The translations under genes and the position numbers were made by a program. DNA of 64,000 nt, from positions 1 through 64,000 of the forward strand of contig JASAND010004251.1 in NCBI GenBank assembly GCA_030248195.1, written 5' to 3'. This document shows positions 43,437 through 53,500 of this stretch, piece after piece. A model generated the notes under the pieces. That model was not told the DNA's origin. It saw only the letters and a list, made by a program, of their open reading frames with translations, and did no database searches. Positions within the stretch are counted from its first letter, which is position 1, and each line of letters opens with the position of its first letter. This DNA comes from Trissonchulus latispiculum. Its lineage: Eukaryota > Nematoda > Enoplea > Enoplida > Ironidae.

Positions 43437-45558
43437 GAAGCAAAATTTATTCGTAACATTCATCAACTGGATCTATCTGATCCAATATTACTGCGCAAAT
43501 TAATTTTTAGAAAAATTCTAAACTTAAGAAAATCTTCTGCAAAAAGCTGTGGCTACATATGCTTAATCGAAACCATGTACAAATTGACGAAATTATTGAA
43601 GATCTATTAAGATTTAAATTAACTCCTCGGGGAGTTCATATTTCAAAAAATAAATGCAAACCTAAATGTTATGTCCACCATGCTAACAAAGGATTCGATG
43701 AAATTAATTTTAATAAAACCTTTCATAATCCCAAAGTCAAAAATTCTTTTTCCTTTCTCAACGGAAGATAAACACAAATTTCCAAATATTATTTTTTCTT
43801 ACGATAAACCTTTTTCTACTAACGTCTTCAATTATAAAAGCTTCTGTAACTATGTGAATCATGTGCAACGATTCATGTGATTGTGTGTTTACTTATTCGG
43901 AATATGTTGATAGTAACAACGGACATGTAGTTACTGGTAATTTAAACATAGTTAAAGATGAACAGTTAAAATGGCTTCTTAATAAAGGAACTAAGTACAG
44001 AATTCCTAAAGAAGCAGATTGTAACGAATGGATAAATAATACTCGAGCAGCGTTATTTACCTTCATTAATAAATTGGATAAAAATAACGAATTTTACTAT
44101 GACTGGGTATCAAATTATATTACTGTACTTTTAGACGAAATTGCTAAAATTAATTATTTTGGACTCAAACTGGCAGTGCTTTATCAGACTATTCTGGCAA
44201 TGAATTAAATAACTTGAAAAACATTTTGTAATCACCAGAATAGATAAATCACCCCAAAATTATGCCTTTATTTGTAAAGTTTTGTATAAATCAATGCTGC
44301 GGAGGGAAATGGGATTAGATCCTGGATTTCCCTCCGAAACTTATGAACTGTGTAATAATTCAAAATCTAATATTTTAGATACTATTTTTAATGAATCAAA
44401 AAATATGGGTTGCCCAGTTAATCTATGCGATAAGCAATTACCTTTTATACAACTGCTACCAAAGTTCCATAAAAGTCCTGTTAAATTTCGAGCTATAATA
44501 TCAAGCAAACATGCGGCTACTAAAGCAATATCCGAAAAAATCGGATATGCATTTAAATTATTTCTTCGCTTATTAAAAAATTATTCAAAAACTATTAGCA
44601 GATGTAATGGCGGATGTAATCCGTATTGGATTATTGATAGTAGTAGTGAAATCATTAATACTTTAAATAAACTTTCGGAGGAAAATGCCGCATATTCTAT
44701 ATATACTTTTGATTTCACTCAATTATATACTAAGTTAAACCGTAATAGCATCATGGAAGCTGTAAATAATATCTCAAATATTGCGTTTGGTCAAATAAAC
44801 AGACGACTAAAATTCGAATCTAAACAGACATACTTTACTAATACCGGTTCAACTGAAAATAGTGTGTAACTATCAAAATTTTGCCACTTGGTTAAATGGC
44901 TGATTTCTAATTCCTATTTTACTATCGGCGATATGGTATTCCGCCAAAAATCGCTATTCCTGTGGGTACTAGTTGTGGTCCGTTTATGGCTAATTTGGTA
45001 CTATTATGGTATGAACTAAAGTATATAAAGTCCAAAATTAATAAAAAAGATTTTGGTATATTACAAAATCTGAAATATGTTTTCAGATACATTGATGTCA
45101 CTGTCATCAATGATAAAGGAGTGTTTTTAAGAATTTTTAAATGTATCTATCCATCTGACTTAGAATTAAATTTGGTAAATTTAAGTCCTATCTTAGCTGA
45201 TGTATTAGACATAGAAATTAAGGTGTCTAATAAAAAATTTGTTACTTCACTTTACGACAAACGTAAATCATTTCCTTCCACTGCAAATTGTTTACCGGAT
45301 ATTACTAGTAATTTGTCACGTAAAAGTTGTTATAACGTATTTTTAAACGAAATTGTGAGAATTTCCAATATTTGCAGCAATAATATAAATTTCAGTAACT
45401 GTTGCTTTACTTTGATTAAAAATTTAATAGAAAAGGGCTATTCTAACAGAGTACTCAAAAAATCATTTTCACGTAGTCTTGTCAAGGAACGGTTCAATCA
45501 AAGCTTAAATTGCACCAGCCCAGGGACTTGGATAGATATCAAATCAAAAATACTCTGA
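43437..45558 (+). pseudogene. Penelope-like element: reverse transcriptase part, frameshifted
   Basis: The RT follows in at least five pieces in different frames: about 43437-43555, 43559-43771, 43750-43880, 43861-44208, 44282-44869 and 44962-45558. Recognisable Penelope-type motifs are HVVTGNLNIVKDEQLKWLL with KGTKYR, LLPKFHKSPVKFRAIISS, YSIYTFDFTQLYTKL, GTSCGPFMANLVLLWYE and FRYIDVTVI. At the last site only one Asp remains where the catalytic pair is expected, so the active site is damaged too. Codon use is AT-rich throughout. The domain order with the upstream nuclease places it in the permuted Penelope-like group. Confidence 0.85.
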
Positions 45559-45650
45559 AATGTAACTGCTAACTGTTTAAGTAAAATTCCTCATTCGGAA
45601 TCTTCTCTTTTTCTTTTTTTATGTTGCATCTGTATGTTTTATGTATTAAC

Positions 45651-45682
45651 GTCACGTCATGAGGCGACCAGCGGCGAAACCT
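45651..45682 (+). ncRNA. Degenerate hammerhead-ribozyme-like motif
   Basis: GTCATGAGGCGACCAGCGGCGAAAC, 3' of the Penelope-like RT, resembles a hammerhead core (CUGAUGA, stem II, GAAA): GGCG and CGGC could pair in three of four positions around an ACCAG loop, followed by GAAAC. The first core box is not canonical and stems I/III were not resolved. Hammerheads are known in the terminal repeats of Penelope-like elements. Confidence 0.25.
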
Positions 45683-46259
45683 GTTTTTGTGCTTATTTAT
45701 ATCTTTTATATTTTAATAAAATACCTAAAACACCTAGTTCCATACAGCTCCACTGAAGAGCCGCCTGTATCGTTAGCTCTGGTCTGGTAAAGGTCGCATG
45801 CACTACTAATATAGGTTGTTTAATGTTATTTTTTGACACTGCAACGAAACCATTCTAACCAGGTAATACCCGGTACGTATCTCTATTAAGTTTCTTATTA
45901 TGCGCCCAATTTAACCTTCCAAAGTCCAATCCAAAATTCAACCAAAAATCCGTCACTCAACGGAGTTGCACAAACTAGGTATATACACTCTACAATATGT
46001 CCTTAACATACTATGTGCAAAGTTTTAGCGCTGTATCTTTCATACAGCGAAAAATTTTTTGCCACAAACTTTATAACCGAACTTTTTCATTTTCCTAACA
46101 CATGTCAAGGTCACCTTTGAAGGACTCTACAGAACGATAGAAGCAAAATTACGCAAATCGCACTTGTGCTGTTTTGAAGACCCATGGTGACTACAAAATA
46201 TGTGAAAGAGCAAAATCAGAGATGGTCGAAAACCCGGCGAAAAAGTGAACCCCCCTTAA

Positions 46260-46670
46260 AAGGTCGTTAAGTTTCTCTTACAAAACAATATTTCTATTAG
46301 CTCCATTTCAAAACAATTTAATATCGTCAGCATAAACAGCATGAAAAGAACCCCCCCTAACAAAAATAGCAACTCATTTATGCATGAGAAGCAGAGTAGG
46401 ACCTTGTAGTACACCACTTGTCACAAAACCCCAATCCGAAAAAGAACTATCAATGCACACCCCCTGACGACGATTTGAAATAAATTCTATAAAGAAAATT
46501 AGAAAACGGCCCGTAACTCCATAAGCTAGGAGCCGTTGCTCTATTTTAGGAATTGAACGTGAGTTAAACGGTTTTTTTCAAATCAATATATACTACATTC
46601 GCTGCCAGTTTTTTAATGCAAGACTCCCGTTATTACCACAAAAAAGTAAATTTGTAACCGTAGAACGCCC
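46260..46670. other. No gene seen
   Basis: AT-rich spacer between the TTAA-flanked element and the tandem array. Nothing recognised. Confidence 0.35.
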
Positions 46671-49600
46671 TTGAAGGTGGTAGTACTGCTAGCGGGATTT
46701 TCGACCTAATCTTGGTATACATAAAGCAAACATGACGAAACTATTGGTGAAGCGCGTTTGGTTGGCAGGCTATCTTTGCACAAAATTTTGGTGTCTAAGA
46801 GTGAATAGTTGGCTTGCTACCATCATGGCTTTGCGCAAATTTTATTTAAGCCTTATATCCCAGATTTGAATCTACCAAGAGAAAGAGCACAAAAATAACT
46901 TTAAAATGATGTGCATATCTCTTCTGTACGTGGTTTCTATCAAAAGTTACAGATAGTTTTCACATACGGCAGACTTAAGCCCGGTCTATACTTGTCCGTT
47001 TGGCCGTCTGTCCGTTTGGGCGGCGTAAGAAAATGTTCAACACTGCTCAACTTTTCTTACGCCCAAACGGACAACCCCATACAGACAAACGGACAACTTC
47101 ATTTCAATTGAGTCTACGCCCAAACGGTCAAACGCCCAAACGCCCAAACGGACAAACGGACAAGTATAAACCGGGCTTTACGTTGACCGTTTGCACCTGC
47201 AATGGAAAGTAATAGCAGTTTATCCAAAAATTAAATCTATTGGGTTTTAAAGGTTGTTAGTGTGTTACTTATGTGTATTATTTAATAAAAAACACTGTTT
47301 GGCTGCTTGAAAGCAATGTGAATTCCCAAAACAAAAGCAAACGATGAAAAGTTACAAAATCTTTGATTTGATTTTCTCGTCACTGCTTCAACGAAAATTG
47401 ATTTTGGCAGCTATGTTTTATGTCTGCATACGCTCAGGCCGTTTCCTTTGTTTTAAGAAAAACACAACAGTAGCCATGATACAGAATTTGCAATTTTTCA
47501 AAATAAGCTAAAAACGAAGAATTTAGTTTTATAAAAACTAAGAACACGGCCTGAGCGTATGTACTAATAAAGCTTACATGCAGAATTTCAAATGAATTCA
47601 TCGAGGATTGAAGGAGATATTTAATTTCAAATCTTTCAATACATTTCCTTTTGTGTAGGCAGCAAGCCAGTCCTCGCAGCACAGTTGGCCAGCTCGTTTG
47701 ATGGAGAGCATAATAAAAACAAATGTGCCAAATTTCAAAGCGATTGATGAATTCTTTCGTACACAGTTTCTGAGCAAAGTCTACCCCGGTAGTGGATTTC
47801 CTACGTTCTCCATGGATGAAGCAATCTTGACAAAACTTTTGGTAAAGCAAGACTGGTTGGCAAACTATCTTTGCACAAAATCTTGGTTTCAGAGAGTGCA
47901 TAATTGGCTAGCTACCATCGTGGTTTTGCGCATGCGCAAATAATCAAAACTCTATTTAAGCTTTATATATTAAATTTGCCCTGCCATGTGAAAGAGCACA
48001 AAATGAGCTTTAAAATGATGTGCGTATCTCTTCTGTAGTACGTGGGTTCTATCAAAAGTTAGAGATGATTTTACATATGGCTGATTTACGTTGACCGTTT
48101 GCACAAGCAATGTAATGTAAGATCATTTTATACAAAAATTAAATGTATTGGGTTTTAGACGTTGTCACTGTGTTACTTATGTGTATTATTTAACAAAAAC
48201 CAATATGCAGCTGATTGAAAGCTTAGCGAATTCCTAAAACCAAAGCAAACAGTGAAAAGTTACAAAATCGTTGATTTGATTTTCTCGTCACTGCTTCAAC
48301 GACAATTGATCAAATTTGGCAGTTATGTTTTATGTCTGCATACGCTCAGGCCGTTTTCTTTATTTTAAGAAAAACATAATAGTAGGCAAGATACAGAATT
48401 TACAATTTTTCAAAATAAGCTAAAAACGAAGAATTTAGTTTTATCAAAACTAAAGACACGGCTTGAGCGTATGTACTAATAAAGCTTACATGCGAAATTT
48501 CAAATGAATTCATCGAGGATTGAAGGAGATATTTAATTTCAAAACTTTTAATACATTTCCTTTTGTGTAGGCAGCAAGCCAGTCCTCGCAGCACAGTTGG
48601 CCAGCTCGTTTAGAGCATAATAAAAGCAAATGTGCCAAATTTCAAACCAATTGAGTAATTCTTTAGTACACAGTTTCTGAGCAAAGTCAACCCCGGTGGT
48701 GGGTTTCCTACGTTCTCGATGGATGAAGCAATCTTGACAAAACTTTGGGTAAAGCAAGACTGGTTGGCAAACTATCTTTGCACAAAATCTTGGTTTCAGA
48801 GAGTGCATAATTGGCTAGCTACCATCGTGGCTTTGCACATGCGCAAATAATCAAAACTCTATTTAAGCTTTATGTATTAAATTTTGCCCTTCCATGTGAA
48901 AGAGTACAAAAAGAGCTTTAAAATGATGTGCATATCTCTTCTGTAGTGCGTGGTTTCTATCAAAAGTTACAGATGATTTTACATATGGCTGATTTGCGTT
49001 GACCGTTTGCACAAGCAATGTAATGTAAGATCATTTTATACAAAAATTAAATGTATTGGGTTTTAGACGTTGTCACTGTGTTACTTATGTGTATTATTTA
49101 ACAAAAACCAATATGCAGCTGATTGAAAGCTTAGCGAATTCCTAAAACCAAAGCAAACAGTGAAAAGTTACAAAATCGTTGATTTGATTTTCTCGTCACT
49201 GCTTCAACGACAATTGATCAAATTTGGCAGTTATGTTTTATGTCTGCATACGCTCAGGCCGTTTTCTTTATTTTAAGAAAAACATAATAGTAGGCAAGAT
49301 ACAGAATTTACAATTTTTCAAAATAAGCTAAAAACGAAGAATTTAGTTTTATCAAAACTAAAGACACGGCTTGAGCGTATGTACTAATAAAGCTTACATG
49401 CGAAATTTCAAATGAATTCATCGAGGATTGAAGGAGATATTTAATTTCAAAACTTTTAATACATTTCCTTTTGTGTAGGCAGCAAGCCAGTCCTCGCAGC
49501 ACAGTTGGCCAGCTCGTTTAGAGCATAATAAAAGCAAATGTGCCAAATTTCAAACCAATTGAGTAATTCTTTAGTACACAGTTTCTGAGCAAAGTCAACC

Positions 49601-50301
49601 CCGGTGGTGGGTTTCCTACGTTCTCGATGGATGAAGCAATCTTGACAAAACATTGGGTTATGCAAGACTGTTGGCAAACTATCTTTGCACAAAATCTTGG
49701 TGTCAGAGAGTGCATAATTGGCTAGCTGCCATAGTGGCTTTGCCCAAGCGCAAATAATCAAAATTAAGCTTTATATATTAAAGTTTGCCCTGCCATGTGA
49801 AAGAGCACAAAAAGCGCTTTAAAATGATGTGCATATCTCTTCTGTACGTGGTTTCTATCAAAAGTTACAGATGATTTTACATATGGCTGATTTACGTTGA
49901 CCGTTTGCACAAGCAATGTAATGTAAGATCATTTTATACAAAAATTAAATCTATTGGGTTTTAGAGGTTGTCATTGTGTTACTTATGTGTATTATTTAAC
50001 AAAAACACTATGCAGCTGATTGAAAGCATAGCGAATTCCTAAAACCAAAGCAAACAATGAAAAGTTGCGAATTCTTTGTTTTTGATTTTCGCGTAACTGC
50101 TTCAACCAAACTTGACCAAATTTTCCAACTATGGTTGATATAGAATTTACAATATTTCAAAATAAGCTGAAAAATCGAAAATGCACTTTTACGAAAAACT
50201 AAGAAAACGACCTGAGCGTATAAATTAATAAAGCTTGCATGGAAAATTTCAAACAAATTCATAAATGAATGAAGGAGATATTTAAATTCCTTTAGCTGCG
50301 A
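46671..50301. repeat. Tandem array of about 907-bp units
   Basis: The anchor TATCTTTGCACAAAAT recurs at about 46771, 47866, 48773 and 49680: spacings of 1095 (892 without a nested 203-bp insertion), 907 and 907. Units 2 and 3 show no difference by eye over roughly 640 bp (48091-48740 against 48999-49648), so they were homogenised or duplicated recently. The array starts near AAGGTGGTAGTACTGC (46675). Open frames recur at the same place in each unit on the minus strand but differ in length and stops and match no family. Confidence 0.85.
46978..47177. mobile_element. 200-bp PIF/Harbinger-like MITE, TSD TTA
   Basis: Ends AGCCCGGTYTATACTTGTCC are inverted, with CCGTTTG/CAAACGG motifs repeated inside. 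TTA precedes (46975-46977) and follows (47178-47180). The other array units carry the uninterrupted site (GGCTGATTTACGTTGACC) with a single TTA, so the exact insertion and its 3-bp duplication are proven within this window. A 3-bp TTA/TAA target and GC-rich termini fit PIF/Harbinger. No coding. Confidence 0.85.
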
Positions 50302-50476
50302 CTTTAAGGTGGTAGTACCACTACCGGGGTGGACTTTGAACAAATACTGTGAACTAAAAACTTAATTAATCGGCTTAAAAATTGGTACATTTGTTCTTTA
50401 TAATGTTTTGCATCAAATGCGCTTGCCTGCAACGTTGTGTGGGCTGGCTTGCTGTCTACACAAGAGGAAATGTATT
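50302..50476. repeat. Inverted partial unit closing the array
   Basis: Starts TTTAAGGTGGTAGTACCACT, then reads as the reverse complement of part of the 907-bp unit (from CCGGGGTNGACTTTG to GGCTTGCTGYCTACACAARA and GGAAATGTATT), with about 75-80% similarity. The near-palindromic GGTGGTAGTACCACTACC also resembles the array start at 46675 and may be a transposon terminus. Confidence 0.7.
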
Positions 50477-50491
50477 CATCATCATCATCAT
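50477..50491 (-). repeat. (ATG)n tail of the non-LTR element
   Basis: Five CAT triplets on the plus strand (ATG on the element strand) form the 3' tail instead of poly(A). Simple-repeat tails occur in several non-LTR clades and reflect priming by template slippage. Confidence 0.8.
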
Positions 50492-50525
50492 ATCTGGGGC
50501 CAATCGGTGAGACCATATAGCCGGG

Positions 50526-53500
50526 CTAAAGGCGCCCGGTACCCCGGAGGAAGTCCAACACCCCGGGAGGGTCATACCACAGGACGGCCAGGCCTTGGGA
50601 GCAGTCGAGGTGGGTACGCCGGGTTATTGATTTCCTGGGGCAGCTCAAGATCAAGTGCTCGAGCGTTTCTTCTTCCTGTAGGCAGTCAGGGCAAAGGGGG
50701 GAGGGACAGCCAGCTGGATCAATAGTATGCCTGTATTGGGCTAAGAGGAGGGATTTACCAGTTCGCAGCTGTGAGAGTAGAGTTCGGTGGGCCTTGGGGA
50801 TGCCCATTTCGTGGTTACTTGGGACCGGCCCGCGGTCCCCAAATAATGTCCTGGATCTGTCGTGGCTCAGTCCAGTATGCCACGCCGACGTCGTTTCCCT
50901 CCTCAGGACAGCAGTAGCTGTTGGGAGATCGATTGGGACCAGGTCCTGCGCCATTCTGCTACCATTTCTGGCCAGCCTGTCGGCTTTCTCGTTACCTCTC
51001 ACGCCGCAGTGGCTAGGGACCCACATTATCTGGACCTGTACCTCAGCCTGAGCGAACAGCTCCAGCTGCTGCCAAAGTCTCTGCTCCAGGTCAGTGGCTG
51101 GGAGACGAAGTCCATTGGAGAGGCGTTCAACTAGGGACAGCGAGTCAGTGTAGATCCTGATCAGACTGCAGTCAGCAGTGATGTAGTTCCGTTGGAGCCA
51201 TCTGAGCCCTTGGTGGACGGCATTTACCTCCGCCCTGTAGCTGGAGCACACTTTTCCAGCTGCAAAAGCCAGATGGTTCCGTCTGCCTCTTCGGTTGTCG
51301 ACGATGAGTACCCCGCTTCCGCCTTTGCTAGTTCCAGACTCCGCTGAACCGTCCGTCCAGATGTCCAGATCGGCTCTGGGCAGCCTGGAGATAGCTTCTG
51401 TGCACATGTTTCTTCTTGTCTCCGGCGGCAGTGATTTCTGGCAGTTCTTCGCTAACGTGGAGTCTGTCTCCACCACCGGTCTGAGTTCCCATGGGGGAGT
51501 TGGCGGTAGCAGGCAGAGAGGCTCTCGGACGCACTGCTGGAGGCAGGTTTCATTGACGGTTTTACTGACTTCGGTTCTCCAGTTTGGTTGGCTTTTGAGG
51601 GTTCTAAGTCTGACCCCCGGCTGTTCAGCTACAGCACAGTACCTCAGATTGCTGGGCGGCAGTCGTAGGCTTTTTTCGTAAGCCTTGGCGGATAGGAACT
51701 GGACACGGGATTTCAGCGGCATTACTCCAGCTTCCATCTGGAGTGCCTCCACAGGAGACGAGTTGTAGCAGCCAGTTATGATCCTGCAAGCCCGATTTTG
51801 GACTTTCTCTGCCGTGTACAGATGGGTTGGAGCTGCGATGGGCCCCCAGACACCAGCACAGTATTCCAGTGCAGATCTGATGAAAGTGATGTAGACTGAC
51901 CTGAGGTCTTCCTTGGAAAGGCCCCAGTTCTTCCCAGCCAGAGCAGACAGGATCTTGGTTCTAGCCATTGATTTTGACTTCAGTTGCGCGGCATGGGGTC
52001 CAAAGTTGAGTAGCCGATCGAATGTGACTCCCAGGAAGGTGACAGAGTTCTTGCAAGGGATAGGGTCATTGCCATATCGCAGATTCAGCTTCCGGTTGGC
52101 TTCGGCGTTGTGGGTGGTGAAGATCATGCTCTCACATTTGCCTACATTCACGTTGATGTGCCATTTCTGGGACCACTGGAGAAGTGAGTTGAGAGCTGAC
52201 TGTAGGTTGGACTCGGCAGTTGCTGTGCTGGTGTCCTGCGCCCACAGGGCCAAGTCATCAGCAAACAGGGAGGCTTGTATTCCATTGGGCATGCCTTCCA
52301 GAATATCGTTGATGAAGATTAGGAAGAGCAGTGGGGACAGGCAGCTTCCTTGGGGCACCCCAAGCTGAAGCGGTTTCAGCTTGCTTTTGGAGGAGTTGAT
52401 CTTAACACAAGCCCTCCGGTCTGCCAAGAACTGCCTCAGCCAACGGATGGTACAGATTGGGGTTCCAGAGTCGATCAGCTTTCTCAGGAGGCCCGGTTTC
52501 CAGACGGTATCGAATGCGCGGGAAAAGTCAATTAGCGCCAGTGCAGTTCGCTTTGCTTTCCTAGGGTTGGAGAATCCATCGACTATGGATTGGGACAGGC
52601 GGAGCACCTGATCTTCAGTAGACCCACCAGGGCGGAAGCCAGCTTGTGCAGGAGAAAAATAGCCGGCTTTTTCGAGATAGAATTGCAGGCGCTTCTTGAC
52701 CATCGTTTCCATGAGTTTGGCGATGACAGGTGTCAGACTGATGGGCCGATAGGAGCTGGTCAGCTGTGGGGGTTTCCCCCTCTTCAGAATAGGTATGATG
52801 GCTGCTTGCTTCCAGGAGCTTGGGATTCCACCGCCGGACCAGGAGAGATTGAAGAGCTTCAGGAGGGCATGCTGACAGTCCGCTGAACAGTTCTTCAGGA
52901 GTTCATTGGTGACTCCGTCCGTGCCAGGAGCCTTCCTGGTCTTCAGATTCTTCAGTGCCCCCTGCAGTTCGGCCATCGTGAAGGGACTGCAGATGGATCT
53001 GGAGGTGGTATTCGCGCACCCGCAGGTCGTCCGGAGGTGGGCCTTCACGCTGCGCATGGTCCGTGTGGAATCCTTATGCTCGACGTTTCTGCTGACCGAG
53101 GCGTATTCGGATATAAAAGCGGTGGCTTTGTCTCTATCGGTGATCAGGGTCTTGTCACCTCTGTTCAGAGCTCCGCCACTGGCAGCTTCAGACTTCCCGT
53201 CGATAGCCCGGATTGTGCGCATTACCTTGGAGGGATCTGACCTGAGGCTGAGACCACTGGCAAATGCCTGCCAGTTCTCCTTCTTCGCCGTTGAGATCAT
53301 GGTCTTCAATTTCCTGGTCTCGGTTACCCACATCTGTTTGCGGGTGTCATCCAGGGCGGCGTCTTTCCTCAGATTACGGCATATTTTGGTTTGCTCCGTT
53401 AGTTCCGGTGTCCACCAAGCCTTCGCATTCCGCCTGTGGGACAATGGGATAGCGGCCCTGGCAGCAGTTAGGAGAGACGTTGTGATTGCCCTGGACAGGC

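Larger units (their letters stand above)
41505..46255. mobile_element. TTAA-flanked inverted-repeat element containing two others
   Basis: TTAA at 41501-41504 is followed by GGGTGGGGTCACTTTT; at the right, AAAAAGTGAACCCCCC is followed by TTAA (46256-46259). The termini match as inverted repeats with one gap and one mismatch. The span holds a hAT MITE and a Penelope-like copy; without them about 1.3 kb remains, with no transposase. The duplication fits piggyBac/Kolobok-type elements. The match is short, so the pairing is provisional. Confidence 0.5.

Noticed and set aside
47434..49761. Recurring 64-155-codon minus-strand frames in the 907-bp array as a gene family
   Set aside because: Lengths and stops differ between units although the DNA is very similar, with no recognisable motif and no selection evident by eye.
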